Assembly: GCF_006345815.1 (NCBI RefSeq)
Contig: NZ_VCIG01000038.1
Location: 848,539 to 912,538, forward strand
Direction: 5' to 3'
From: Ochrobactrum sp. CGA5
Lineage (GTDB): Bacteria; Pseudomonadota; Alphaproteobacteria; Rhizobiales; Rhizobiaceae
Length of the DNA: 64,000 bases
Shown: positions 1 to 8,602 of the stretch, in pieces
Position numbering within the stretch: the first letter of the stretch is position 1
Layout: each line of letters starts with the position of its first letter
Made by a program: the position numbers and the translations under genes
The notes under the pieces: generated by a model
Databases searched by the model: none
The model's input: the letters and a program-made list of their open reading frames with translations, nothing else
What the model was told of the DNA's origin: nothing

Positions 1-671
1 AGCAAAACATCAGCTCCAAGCTTGCCAAAGCTTGCAGGAACCATATTCACGCGGCGCGGCGAACGTTCTGCCACATCGGCCTTAACACCGTCCAGCCTCG
101 ATGCATCAATCAGATCGGCCTTGTTGAGAACAATCAGATCGGCAGCATGAATCTGATCCTCAAAAAGCTCCTCTAAGGGGCTTTCATGATCAAGAGATTC
201 GTCGGCCGCCCGCTGCGCATCCACCTTGTCGTGGTCATCGGCAAAACGACCTTCGGCGACGGCTGCGGCATCGATCACCGTCACCACACCATCGACTGTC
301 ACCTGCGTTTTGATTTCCGGCCAGTTGAAAGCCGCGACCAAAGGCTGCGGCAATGCCAGGCCGGAGGTTTCAATCACGATGTGATCGGGACGATCAGCAC
401 GATCCAGGAGCTTGGTCATAGTCGGGATAAAATCATCGGCAACAGTGCAGCAGATGCAACCATTGTTGAGCTCGATCACATCTTCTTCGCGGCAGGTCTC
501 GATACCGCAACCTTTCAGAATACCGCCATCAACACCGAGATCACCGAACTCATTGATGATCAACGCAATGCGCTTTCCGTTGGCATTTTCCAGCAGGTTG
601 CGAATCATCGTCGTCTTGCCCGAACCGAGAAAACCCGTGATGACTGTTGCGGGAATTTTCTGTCCCTGCAT
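1..671 (-). CDS. cobW: CobW-type GTPase / metal chaperone, 3' end missing
   Basis: The gene starts at 671 and runs off the left edge, so only about 223 N-terminal codons are visible. A Walker A loop GFLGSGKT lies at residues 13-20, and the G3E-family metal motif GCICCT is at 71-76. A GTP-specificity motif NKAD is near residue 200. CobW proteins are G3E GTPases proposed to deliver cobalt to the CobNST cobaltochelatase in aerobic cobalamin synthesis. The start ATG lies 5 bp after the stop of cobP, so the two are almost certainly co-transcribed behind the cobalamin riboswitch at 2.3 kb. The family is certain; full length and the downstream gene (often cobN) cannot be seen. Confidence 0.93.
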   Translation of the reverse strand, partial: MQGQKIPATVITGFLGSGKTTMIRNLLENANGKRIALIINEFGDLGVDGGILKGCGIETCREEDVIELNNGCICCTVADDFIPTMTKLLDRADRPDHIVIETSGLALPQPLVAAFNWPEIKTQVTVDGVVTVIDAAAVAEGRFADDHDKVDAQRAADESLDHESPLEELFEDQIHAADLIVLNKADLIDASRLDGVKADVAERSPRRVNMVPASFGKLGADVL

Positions 672-675
672 CAAT

Positions 676-1197
676 TTATCCCTTCATCTTGAGCGGCAGC
701 CCTGCCGCAATAAAATAAACTTCATCCGCAACCGCGGCCACTGCCTGATGCAGAAAGCCCGTATGATCGCGAAATTCCCGTGCCATGCGATTTTCGGGCA
801 CGATCCCAAGTCCAACTTCGTTCGAAACAAAAACCACGGGCCCGGTGAGGTCCGGCAGCACGGTGACCAGACTAGCCGTCTCTGCCGTTATATCGCGCCC
901 GGCCATCATCAGATTGGTCAACCACAAGGTCAGGCAATCAACCAGCACAAACCGATCTTCGGCAACGTGTAATGTCAGCGCCCCGACCAGATCGAGCGGC
1001 TCCTCCACGGTCTGCCATTCGGAGCCGCGCCGGTCACGGTGAATGGAAATGCGGCTTTCCATCTCCTTGTCGAAGGCGCGTCCTGTAGCCAGATAGAACG
1101 GCTGAAGCCCCGAGGACTCGACCATCTTCTCCGCATAGGACGACTTGCCCGAACGGGCTCCGCCGAGAACCAGAACAGATTTTCCCAGCGAAACCAT
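676..1197 (-). CDS. cobP: bifunctional adenosylcobinamide kinase / adenosylcobinamide-phosphate guanylyltransferase
   Basis: This 173-residue protein has the usual length of CobP/CobU. The P-loop GGARSGKS is at residues 12-19, and the conserved segments DCLTLWLTN and [12 protein letters not shown] follow. The enzyme phosphorylates adenosylcobinamide and then transfers GMP to it, preparing the lower-ligand step of cobalamin synthesis in the cytosol. The gene lies 5 bp from cbtA (stop at 1203) and 4 bp from cobW, which indicates one transcript cbtB-cbtA-cobP-cobW. Nothing in it looks truncated or unusual. Confidence 0.95.
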   Translation of the reverse strand: MVSLGKSVLVLGGARSGKSSYAEKMVESSGLQPFYLATGRAFDKEMESRISIHRDRRGSEWQTVEEPLDLVGALTLHVAEDRFVLVDCLTLWLTNLMMAGRDITAETASLVTVLPDLTGPVVFVSNEVGLGIVPENRMAREFRDHTGFLHQAVAAVADEVYFIAAGLPLKMKG

Positions 1198-1202
1198 TTT
1201 CG

Positions 1203-1916
1203 TCAGCCCTCAATCTCAGAGGATGCATAGTGCTGGATGAACCAGCCAAGTGTGAGGCCGATCACCGCCCACATGAACAGGTTCGTCGCCAGCGAGGCGA
1301 CCGCATATTGCGACGCAAGCAACGACGGAACCGGAGAGGAAATATCTTCTGGATGCGGTGCACCATAAAGATGCGGCGCGACAATCAGCACCAGCCCGAG
1401 GATCTTCGCCCAGATCTCCTGGCGCAACACGATGAGATAAAGCCCCAGGCCGCTCAGCACCACGGTTGCAATCCACCATAGCTGACGCTGGGCCAGATCA
1501 GCCGCCGGCATTGCCGGCAACTCTGGTGACAATCCCAATGCGGGCAGAAACGCGACTGCAAAAAAGCCCACAATGCCCCAATAAATGCCATTCTGCACCG
1601 TAATGCGACGCCCAAGAAGCAGCGCCACGCCACCGAGCAGCAAGGCGAAGCCCGCTCCTGCCACGAGATTGGCGAGAATCGTATTGCCCAGTCGTCCGAA
1701 CGGCAGTTCGGCCCCTTCCTCTTCAGCATCGGCAGCAATGGCACCATGATCATGCGGTGCAGCTTCTGCCTCGCCGTGGCTGTGGCCAGCGCCAGCACCT
1801 TCGTACGTCTCCGCCTGTATGATCAAAGGCACTGTCTTCAGATACATGGCAGGGGTAACCAGCAGCCCGGCCAGAAGACCGGCCGCAAGCGTTGCCAACA
1901 AATAACGGATCAACAT
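1203..1916 (-). CDS. cbtA: CbtA-family cobalt transporter subunit
   Basis: This is a 237-residue membrane protein with about five to six hydrophobic segments. A histidine-rich loop ([15 protein letters not shown], about residues 44-58) sits between the first and second membrane segments, as in CbtA proteins. The family was predicted to import cobalt because it sits behind B12 riboswitches and beside the one-TM protein CbtB. Both hold here: cbtB lies directly upstream and the riboswitch precedes cbtB. The start ATG at 1916 is preceded by a GAGGGA ribosome-binding site. The role as a cobalt permease is family knowledge, not visible in sequence alone. Confidence 0.9.
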   Translation of the reverse strand: MLIRYLLATLAAGLLAGLLVTPAMYLKTVPLIIQAETYEGAGAGHSHGEAEAAPHDHGAIAADAEEEGAELPFGRLGNTILANLVAGAGFALLLGGVALLLGRRITVQNGIYWGIVGFFAVAFLPALGLSPELPAMPAADLAQRQLWWIATVVLSGLGLYLIVLRQEIWAKILGLVLIVAPHLYGAPHPEDISSPVPSLLASQYAVASLATNLFMWAVIGLTLGWFIQHYASSEIEG

Positions 1917-2001
1917 CTCTGTCCCTCAATAGCAATTTAGCGCCGATGGCCGTCCGCCATCGAGCCTTGCTCAGCTTCAATTCTCAAAAAGGTTAGGCTA
2001 C

Positions 2002-2190
2002 TCAGTGGCAGGGAAAACCATAAGAATGGCGCGTATCATGTGCTGAATCGTGCAGCGTATCGGAATGGGCAAGCCCCACGCCATAAATCAGGAACGCGCC
2101 GAGAAGCAGCGAAATCACAGCCGTGCCCAAACGGGCAGCAAGCGGTATTGCAAGTGCGCTGGAAACAGAATCTTGAGTACGTGCAGCCAT
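2002..2190 (-). CDS. cbtB: CbtB, small cobalt transporter subunit
   Basis: This is a 62-residue protein with one transmembrane helix (about residues 17-38) and a C-terminal histidine-rich tail (HSDTLHDSAHDTRHSYG, ending PCH) that fits metal capture. The open frame extends upstream to 2277. ATG at 2190 is preferred because GGAGG lies 5 bases before it, and the upstream extension would overlap the riboswitch 3' side. It is the first gene after the cobalamin riboswitch at 2254-2467. CbtB is thought to act with CbtA as a cobalt importer, so B12 shortage would raise cobalt supply together with cobP and cobW. Confidence 0.92.
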   Translation of the reverse strand: MAARTQDSVSSALAIPLAARLGTAVISLLLGAFLIYGVGLAHSDTLHDSAHDTRHSYGFPCH

Positions 2191-2253
2191 GACAACCTCC
2201 GTGCAGGCAGCAGGGAAAAACCTCCCATGGGGTGCGGGTTCTATACCCTCACG

Positions 2254-2467
2254 CAACAGGCAGGTCTCCTGGCTCACGGGTCGCGGGGATTGAAGCTACC
2301 TTCCCAGAAGCCTTTAATGCTTCCAGTGGTTACCGGCTGCCCGGCTTGCCTCGTCCCTCACCGCTCTACAGTCGCGGGGTCGGCTGCGATAAAGACGCCC
2401 GGATTGGGTCCGTCCGTCGCATTCCCTTTTTGGTATTGCCGGGATTCGTCCCGGCAAAGACCTGTTG
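2254..2467 (-). promoter_or_regulatory. cobalamin (B12) riboswitch controlling cbtB-cbtA-cobP-cobW
   Basis: Read on the minus strand, the segment carries the conserved B12 box AGCCAGGAGACCTGCC (about 2261-2276), the GGGAAGG and CCACTGG core blocks, a CCCGCGACTGT segment and a 5' AAAAAGGGAA block. The outer stem pairs CAACAGG at the 5' end (about 2461-2467) with CCTGTTG at the 3' end (2254-2260). It ends 63 bases before the cbtB start. Adenosylcobalamin binding normally represses the downstream genes, here cobalt uptake and corrinoid processing. Confidence 0.92.
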
Positions 2468-2528
2468 CATGGTGTTGACACTAGGCTTTTGCCCCATCGC
2501 CGTCAATCGCGACCGATGATTGGAGACC

Positions 2529-3980
2529 TCATTTCAAATTGAACAGCGCATTGATATCGAGATGCGTTTCCAACCCTTCGGCCAGCTCATCCAATGCAGC
2601 TTCAACGCCTGCGCGATAATTCACGAAACTGCTACGCACACCGAGATTGTGTAAAAATTTGCGGCGAAACTCGTCCGCATTGAAAACGCCATGGAGATAG
2701 GTCCCCATGATGCGGCCGTCAGGCGATATGGCTCCATCGGCATGTTCGCCAACACGGGCGAAAGGCCGCCCCATATCCGGTCCGGTCGTGCGACCGATAT
2801 GAATCTCATAACCTTGCAGCGGCGTATCATAAAGAAGCGAGGTCGCCTGCACATTGCGAACCACTTTTTCAGGCTCCATCACCGTATCGATATCAAGAAG
2901 CCCAAGGCCGTCAATATCACGCACATGGCCCTCCATTCCGGCGGGGTCACTGATATGACGGCCAAGCATCTGGAACCCGCCACAAATACCGAGCACGTGA
3001 CCGCCCCGTTTCACATGAGCAGACAATTGGCGATCCCAGCCATTGTCCCGAACTGCCTGCATATCGGCTATCGTTGACTTAGTTCCCGGCAGGACGACAA
3101 GACCCGCATCGCCGGGAATGCTCGAACCGGGCGGCACCATGACCACTTCGACATCCGGTTCAGCCTTCAATGGGTCGAGATCATCGAAATTGGAAATGCG
3201 CGGCAACATCGGCACAGCGACCACGAACGCCTTCTCGTCTCCGCGTACAGCGCGCTCAAGAACAACCGAATCCTCCGCTGGCAGCCGCGATACCGCCTTC
3301 AGCCATGGAACCACGCCAAAAGAGCGCCAGCCGGTGAACCGACCAATGGCAGCCAGCCCGTCATCAAAAAGTGAAAGATCGCCCCGGAACTTGTTGATCA
3401 GAAATCCGCGAACCATGGCGCGATCCTGTTCGGCAAGAATAGTGTGCGTGCCAACGAGGGAAGCAATCACGCCGCCCCTGTCGATATCACCGACCAGAAC
3501 AACCGGGACATTGGCCCGCGTGGCAAATCCCATATTGGCAATATCGCCAGCCCGCAGATTGATTTCAGCGGGCGATCCCGCCCCTTCCACCAGGACAAGG
3601 TCCACGCCTTCGCTGGTCCTCGCGAAGGATTCCATGACAGCCGCCATGAGCTGTGGTTTTAATTCCTGATAATAGCGTCCGCGCGCTTCGCCCCGCACCC
3701 TGCCCTGCACCACGACCTGGCTGCCCATGTCGGTCTGCGGCTTCAGAAGTACCGGATTCATATGGACAGACGACGGCACGCCGCAAGCCAACGCCTGCAA
3801 CCACTGAGCCCGACCGATTTCACCGCCGTCATCACTAACCGCAGCATTATTGGACATGTTCTGGGGCTTGAACGGGCGAACATTGAGACCGCGATTGCGC
3901 GCGACACGACATAATCCGGCGACAAGAACACTTTTGCCGACGTCCGAACCCGTTCCCTGAAACATGATTGCGCGTGCCAT
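2529..3980 (-). CDS. cobQ: cobyric acid synthase CobQ
   Basis: This 483-residue protein has full family length. The N-terminal ATPase domain carries the P-loop GTGSDVGKS (residues 9-17). The C-terminal class I glutamine amidotransferase domain has the nucleophile Cys333 in GICGGFQ and His430 in GTYLHGVF. CobQ amidates four side chains of adenosylcobyrinic acid a,c-diamide, using glutamine and ATP, in the cytosol. The gene ends about 60 bp before the riboswitch of the cbtB operon. It therefore has its own promoter upstream of 3980, and transcription may read through into the riboswitch region. Confidence 0.95.
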   Translation of the reverse strand: MARAIMFQGTGSDVGKSVLVAGLCRVARNRGLNVRPFKPQNMSNNAAVSDDGGEIGRAQWLQALACGVPSSVHMNPVLLKPQTDMGSQVVVQGRVRGEARGRYYQELKPQLMAAVMESFARTSEGVDLVLVEGAGSPAEINLRAGDIANMGFATRANVPVVLVGDIDRGGVIASLVGTHTILAEQDRAMVRGFLINKFRGDLSLFDDGLAAIGRFTGWRSFGVVPWLKAVSRLPAEDSVVLERAVRGDEKAFVVAVPMLPRISNFDDLDPLKAEPDVEVVMVPPGSSIPGDAGLVVLPGTKSTIADMQAVRDNGWDRQLSAHVKRGGHVLGICGGFQMLGRHISDPAGMEGHVRDIDGLGLLDIDTVMEPEKVVRNVQATSLLYDTPLQGYEIHIGRTTGPDMGRPFARVGEHADGAISPDGRIMGTYLHGVFNADEFRRKFLHNLGVRSSFVNYRAGVEAALDELAEGLETHLDINALFNLK

Positions 3981-4162
3981 GTGCTGCTGCCTAGCTTAAA
4001 CTGAACCTCGTGGCAACGGGAGCTTGTGCGGCGAGCGTCTATGCAAAAATGCGCATCAGTTTATTACAAATGTGAGCAACATTATTCCACTGGAGCGTTG
4101 GCAGCCTTCTATGGTTATGCTCTAGTCCGGGAAAAGAGGCGCGGTGCTACAGGGAGGAAACC

Positions 4163-5320
4163 ATGGATGCTGCCGACCAGACCCAGTTCGAACTGAACGA
4201 AGATCAGCTTGCCATTCAGGATATGGCGCGAGCTTTCGCCAGCGACCGCATTGCGCCCCGCGCATTGCAATGGGATCGCGACAAGCATTTCCCGGTTGAC
4301 GTACTGCAAGAGACCGGGCCGCTCGGCATGGGCGGTATTTATGTGCGCGAAGATGTAGGTGGCTCGGCGCTGAAACGGCTCGACGCAGTGCTGATTTTTG
4401 AAGCGCTGGCCAATGCATGCCCTTCATTTTCGGCTTTCGTCTCCATTCACAACATGGCCGCATGGATGATCGACACTTTTGGCAATGATGAACAACGCCA
4501 GCGCTTTTTGCCGAAGCTCACATCAATGGAATCGCTTGCCAGCTACTGCCTGACCGAGCCCGGTTCTGGTTCGGATGCTGCTGCCCTCAGAACACGGGCT
4601 ACACGCGATGGCGGCCATTATATCCTCAACGGTTCCAAGCAGTTCATTTCCGGCGCGGGCGCCACAGATCTCTATGTGACGATGGTGCGTACCGGCGAGG
4701 ACGGCCCCAAGGGAATTTCCACCATCGTTGTGCCAAAAGATGCACCCGGCCTGTCATTTGGCGCGAATGAAATCAAGATGGGCTGGAATGCACAACCGAC
4801 AAGAACTGTCATTTTCGACAATTGTCGCGTCCCGGCGGAAAACCTTCTCGGTGAAGAAGGAGCCGGCTTTCGCATAGCGATGGCAGGACTCGACGGTGGT
4901 CGGCTCAATATTGCCGCCTGCTCGCTTGGCGGTGCGCAATCGGCACTCGACAAGTCGCTGGAGTATTGCAGCCAGCGAAAGGCTTTCGGCCAGAGCATTG
5001 ATCGTTTTCAAGCGCTGCAATTCCGCCTGGCTGACATGGAAACCGAACTCTCGGCGTCTCGCCTGCTTCTTTACACGGCGGCCAGCAAGCTCGATCGCAA
5101 AACCCACGATGCGGGTAAATGGTCGGCGATGGCCAAACGCTTTGTCACCGACACGGGATTCGATGTGGCAAACCAAGCGCTTCAACTTTTCGGTGGCTAT
5201 GGCTATCTGCATGAATACGGGGTGGAAAAGCTTGTCCGCGACTTGCGCGTGCACCAGATCCTCGAGGGTACGAACGAGATCATGCGTGTGATCATTGCGC
5301 GCCAGATGATCGGACGTTGA
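4163..5320 (+). CDS. isobutyryl-CoA dehydrogenase-like acyl-CoA dehydrogenase
   Basis: The protein has 385 residues with the standard acyl-CoA dehydrogenase architecture: N-terminal helical domain, a beta domain with the flavin segment YCLTEPGSGSDA, and a C-terminal helical domain. The candidate catalytic base is Glu368 in QILEGTNEI, the position used by ACAD8 and short-branched-chain enzymes. The start follows GGGAGGAA at good spacing. The following gene is 3-hydroxyisobutyrate dehydrogenase, so oxidation of isobutyryl-CoA to methacrylyl-CoA in valine breakdown is the most likely job. Short-chain substrates cannot be excluded from sequence. The hydratase and hydrolase of the pathway are not in this window. 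Confidence 0.88.
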   Translation: MDAADQTQFELNEDQLAIQDMARAFASDRIAPRALQWDRDKHFPVDVLQETGPLGMGGIYVREDVGGSALKRLDAVLIFEALANACPSFSAFVSIHNMAAWMIDTFGNDEQRQRFLPKLTSMESLASYCLTEPGSGSDAAALRTRATRDGGHYILNGSKQFISGAGATDLYVTMVRTGEDGPKGISTIVVPKDAPGLSFGANEIKMGWNAQPTRTVIFDNCRVPAENLLGEEGAGFRIAMAGLDGGRLNIAACSLGGAQSALDKSLEYCSQRKAFGQSIDRFQALQFRLADMETELSASRLLLYTAASKLDRKTHDAGKWSAMAKRFVTDTGFDVANQALQLFGGYGYLHEYGVEKLVRDLRVHQILEGTNEIMRVIIARQMIGR

Positions 5321-5324
5321 TTCT

Positions 5325-5392
5325 AAAGTGCATCCCGGAAAGTGTGAAACGGCCTTTTTGGATAAGACGCCCGCACTTCAAGTTAACAACCG
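5325..5392. repeat. degenerate Rhizobiales-type intergenic palindromic repeat
   Basis: The gap between the dehydrogenase and mmsB contains the string pattern GTGCATCCCGGAAAGTGTGA, then GGATAAGACGCCCGCAC. This resembles one arm of the Brucella/Rhizobium palindromic intergenic element, which also has a fuller copy at 42.6 kb. Assignment is from memory of the family and from partial similarity between the two copies here. Confidence 0.45.
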
Positions 5393-5410
5393 CCAAGGGA
5401 GGAATTCATC

Positions 5411-6301
5411 ATGGCCACAATAGCATTTATCGGCCTTGGCAATATGGGCGGCCCGATGGCTGCCAACCTCGTGAAAGCCGGCCACACTGTCTGCGGCTTC
5501 GACCTTTTGCCGCAACATCTGGATGAGGCGAAGGCCAATGGCCTCTCGATAGCTTCGAGCGCGCAGGATGCAGTTGCTGACGTCGACGTGGTCATTACCA
5601 TGCTGCCAGCCGGAAAGCACGTTCTCTCCGTCTATGAAGATATTGCACCAAAAGCTCGAAAAGATTCACTTTTCATCGACTGTTCCACTATTGATGTGGA
5701 TTCGGCGCGCAAAGCACATGAACTTGCCGCAGATCATGGACATCTTTCCATCGATGCACCTGTGTCCGGCGGCACCGGTGGCGCTTCGGCAGGTACGTTG
5801 ACGTTCATGGCTGGCGGCAGCGACGAGGCGTTCAAGCGCGGAGAGCCTATCCTGCAGCCGATGGCGGGAAAGATCGTGCATTGCGGCGGCGACGGCGCAG
5901 GACAGGCTGCAAAGATATGCAACAATATGATCCTCGGCATCTCTATGATCGGTGTCAGCGAGGCTTTTGTTCTGGCTGAAAAACTGGGACTGTCCCATCA
6001 GGCACTCTTTGATGTGGCGTCAACATCATCAGGGCAATGCTGGTCACTGACAACCTACTGCCCAGTTCCTGGGCCCGTTCCGTCATCACCTGCAAACCGC
6101 GACTACAAACCCGGCTTTGCGGCAGCATTGATGCTGAAGGACCTCAAACTTTCACAGGAAGCCGCTCAAAGCGCTGGTGCGGAAACGCCGCTTGGCGCGC
6201 ATGCACGGGAACTTTACAATCTTTTTGACAGTGAAGGTCATGGCGGCGAAGACTTTTCGGGCATCATCAACTACCTGCGCGCCAAATCCGGGGCAAAATA
6301 A
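5411..6301 (+). CDS. mmsB: 3-hydroxyisobutyrate dehydrogenase
   Basis: This 296-residue protein starts with a Rossmann motif GLGNMGGPM (residues 8-16). It has the substrate-binding segment DAPVSGG (about 115-121) and the catalytic lysine Lys168 in GAGQAAKICNN, all typical of MmsB. It oxidises 3-hydroxyisobutyrate to methylmalonate semialdehyde with NAD in valine catabolism. A GGAGGAA ribosome-binding site precedes the ATG. It follows the acyl-CoA dehydrogenase by 90 bp containing a degenerate repeat, so co-transcription is likely. A 17-bp palindrome (ATGCAA-N5-TTGCAT, 6312-6328) lies just after the stop. Confidence 0.92.
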   Translation: MATIAFIGLGNMGGPMAANLVKAGHTVCGFDLLPQHLDEAKANGLSIASSAQDAVADVDVVITMLPAGKHVLSVYEDIAPKARKDSLFIDCSTIDVDSARKAHELAADHGHLSIDAPVSGGTGGASAGTLTFMAGGSDEAFKRGEPILQPMAGKIVHCGGDGAGQAAKICNNMILGISMIGVSEAFVLAEKLGLSHQALFDVASTSSGQCWSLTTYCPVPGPVPSSPANRDYKPGFAAALMLKDLKLSQEAAQSAGAETPLGAHARELYNLFDSEGHGGEDFSGIINYLRAKSGAK

Positions 6302-6393
6302 ACAATTGTCCATGCAAAAAACTTGCATTGTTTAGATTTGCTTAAGTCTCTGATAACCGTACGGTAACGATGTTGGACTAGAAAGGAGCAAGA

Positions 6394-6535
6394 GACGGGT
6401 TCACCCCGGCTCGACGCTCCGGATCTGGTACTGCGTACCGGAGCTTAGTATATCCCGCCAGTGTATTGTTCGGCGGAGATGCCATGCGTAATTGGCAAAA
6501 CCGTGCGCCTCTGGCAGCGCGGTTTTTGCCATTTA
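6394..6535 (+). ncRNA. hairpin-rich intergenic region, candidate structured RNA or leader
   Basis: The roughly 400-bp gap between mmsB and the glycosyltransferase contains no convincing gene. It holds three consecutive stem-loops: 6416-6444 (GCTCC and GGTAC pairing with GTACC and GGAGC), 6455-6476 (CCGCC/GGCGG), and 6494-6530 (GGCAAAA-CCGtGC pairing with GCgCGG-TTTTTGCC). The last has no T-run after it, so it is not a standard terminator. It may be an untranslated leader of the gene at 6.7 kb or an independent RNA. I do not recognise a known family and the strand is assumed. Confidence 0.3.
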
Positions 6536-6709
6536 GGCCTATAAATAGTTGCCTGAATCTGGCCTCCGGCTCTTGATCCCGCAAAATTGCACAATTACAC
6601 GGCTTTGTTACAAGACTTTTCGAGCCGTTCAATTGAAATCTGGACATAATCCTGTGAAATGCAGAGTGCTTCCGGTAAAGCCTGCACAGGTTATTTTTTA
6701 TTCAGGGCA

Positions 6710-8206
6710 ATGAGTTTGACTGCACAACAATCAGCCACCGCTGTTTCTCCTGCCGACAGAAAGTTTTTTGGCCTGCCCTTGGCGGTAGTTTTCGTGCTGT
6801 GCTATTTTGCGTTCCAGACCATTCTTGTGGCCGTTGTTTCCAATGGTGCCGGTCTCGATGACGCCGAACAACTCGCCAATATTGGTTATCTGGATTGGGG
6901 ATACGGCGGATCGCAACCCCCTCTTTATACATGGATTACCAGTCTGGTGACGGCAGTGCTTGGCACATCAATGCTTACGCTCCAGATCGTAAAGTTCAGC
7001 ATTCTCGCAAGTCTTTTCCTGAGCGTTTACGGCGCTATGAGATTGCTTGGCTTTTCGCGCATTGTCGCGTCAGCCGGTATGCTTGGCCTGTTTCTCATCC
7101 CGCAAATCGGTTGGGAATCTCAGCGCGCCCTGACGCATTCGGTTGCAGGCACAGCGGGTTGCGGCTGGGCCTTTCTGGCTTTCGCTTGGCATATGCGCGC
7201 GCGTCGTGCAGGCTCCGCTGCCGCGCTTGGCGTCGCCATGGCTGCCGCGCTACTCGGCAAGTTCAATGCCTCCTTCTTCCTGATCATGCTAATCGTGACG
7301 GGACTCCTCATTCCAGAATATCGCCGCATACTGCTTTCCAAGTTGAGCTTAGTTACGGTCCTCGCATTTGCCATCTGCTTTGGACCAACTGCGTTCTGGA
7401 TGTTTGCGCACAAATCGAGCGTCTTGGCACGCGCCAACAAATTCGAGATCGGCGCTTCAGGCAACATTTTCTTCGACCGGCTAATGGGCGTCGAGAGTCT
7501 GGTCGAGGCGGCATTTCTGTTCTCGATCCTGGCACTGGCAATCGCAGGCATTATCGCACTCATTCATTGGAAGAAAAAGACAGCCCCCTCTGCACCGCTT
7601 ACTGTCGGTGAGAAGTTCATACGCCTCCTGATTTTCATGGGGCTGGTTATCGTTCTGGTCGGCGTTGTGGTTACCGGCGCGAATAACGTAAAAGACCGTT
7701 GGCTACAGCCGGTTCTCTTTCTCACTCCGGCGCTGATGGCCAGCCTTATCGGACGTTATCGGATAGGAAACAGGGCGCTGATTGACTATGCCGCTGTCAG
7801 CGCGGCCGTTGCACTTATTGTACCTCCGGTCCTGGGCTACTACCTCACTTACGGTTCAAATTCGCCACCCTATGGCCAGCTTGACTATCGGCATCTTTAC
7901 GAAGAAGTGCAGGCAAAAGGCCCGTTCAAGACGATCCTGACGGACAACGCACAGATACCGGGCAATTTCAGATTGTTTGATTCGTCATTGCGGGTGGTGC
8001 ATCCTGAAACGCCGGACACGAGAGCACATCTGACACCACCCGTGCTCGTCATGTGGTTTGGTGGCGCTCTGCCGAACGATCGTGTCGCAGTGCTACTGCA
8101 CAATGCGAATATCCCTGTGCCTCAAAACGGAATCACCACCACCACTATTCAATACAGAACCTGGCCAGATAAGCACATAACAGTCAGCTATTTTCTGGTT
8201 CCCTAA
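6710..8206 (+). CDS. GT39/ArnT-like membrane glycosyltransferase
   Basis: This is a polytopic membrane protein of about 498 residues with roughly ten hydrophobic segments. After the first membrane helix comes an acidic loop motif DDAEQ, matching the catalytic Asp of the PMT/ArnT (GT39/GT83) superfamily. Next comes an aromatic and proline rich stretch, WGYGGSQPPLYTW, typical of the first periplasmic loop. Such enzymes transfer a sugar from a polyprenyl-phosphate donor to a lipid or protein acceptor on the periplasmic face. An ATG at 6659 would add 17 residues; 6710 is preferred because the hydrophobic N-terminus then begins sensibly. The acceptor is unknown. It stands alone and ends at a strong terminator. 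Confidence 0.82.
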   Translation: MSLTAQQSATAVSPADRKFFGLPLAVVFVLCYFAFQTILVAVVSNGAGLDDAEQLANIGYLDWGYGGSQPPLYTWITSLVTAVLGTSMLTLQIVKFSILASLFLSVYGAMRLLGFSRIVASAGMLGLFLIPQIGWESQRALTHSVAGTAGCGWAFLAFAWHMRARRAGSAAALGVAMAAALLGKFNASFFLIMLIVTGLLIPEYRRILLSKLSLVTVLAFAICFGPTAFWMFAHKSSVLARANKFEIGASGNIFFDRLMGVESLVEAAFLFSILALAIAGIIALIHWKKKTAPSAPLTVGEKFIRLLIFMGLVIVLVGVVVTGANNVKDRWLQPVLFLTPALMASLIGRYRIGNRALIDYAAVSAAVALIVPPVLGYYLTYGSNSPPYGQLDYRHLYEEVQAKGPFKTILTDNAQIPGNFRLFDSSLRVVHPETPDTRAHLTPPVLVMWFGGALPNDRVAVLLHNANIPVPQNGITTTTIQYRTWPDKHITVSYFLVP

Positions 8207-8210
8207 AGAA

Positions 8211-8234
8211 AGGCCCGGAATATCCGGGCCTTTT
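8211..8234. terminator. bidirectional rho-independent terminator
   Basis: AGGCCCGGA and TCCGGGCCT form a 9-bp stem with a short loop, followed by TTTT on the plus strand and preceded by an A-rich run that becomes T-rich on the minus strand. It sits between the convergent glycosyltransferase and entericidin genes. Confidence 0.9.
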
Positions 8235-8241
8235 GTTCTCT

Positions 8242-8376
8242 TTACTCTACCGCCTCCTGAACCGCATGAGCGGTGCCTTTTACGTCGCGGCCGACGCCGC
8301 GAACAGTATTCGCACAGGACGCAAGCGTAAATGCGCAGAGAACAATAGCAACAGGGACAAGTCGGGTCAACTTCAT
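8242..8376 (-). CDS. entericidin EcnA/B-family lipoprotein
   Basis: This is a 44-residue protein with a positively charged N-terminus, one hydrophobic segment and a lipobox ending LASC (Cys at about residue 21), then a short tail VRGVGRDVKGTAHAVQEAVE. This is the classic entericidin layout. The ATG at 8376 is chosen over an upstream start at 8430 because it gives a proper lipoprotein signal peptide. Entericidins are small membrane lipoproteins first described as a toxin/antidote pair linked to stationary phase; single copies are common in Rhizobiales and their role is uncertain. It is monocistronic. Confidence 0.88.
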   Translation of the reverse strand: MKLTRLVPVAIVLCAFTLASCANTVRGVGRDVKGTAHAVQEAVE

Positions 8377-8602
8377 GACAGTCTCTCCAGTGGGATACAC
8401 GTTTCCGCTCTCTTGAAGGAGCAGACGCATAGAGTTCCAAGCCTATTCAAACCAGTTATGCCTCCCGCCACATACGAAAGCCCCTGCCCGGCATCTGGCG
8501 GTGAAGCCGATTCACTCGGCTGTCACAAAAGAAATCTAGCGCAGCGTTTTTCACTGGCAAGAGAATGCATTAGCTCCACCCCCAATAAGCTGTGAGTTGC
8601 CC

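Noticed and set aside
186-972. Plus-strand open frames across cobW and cobP
   Set aside because: They are antisense shadows of two clearly conserved minus-strand genes.
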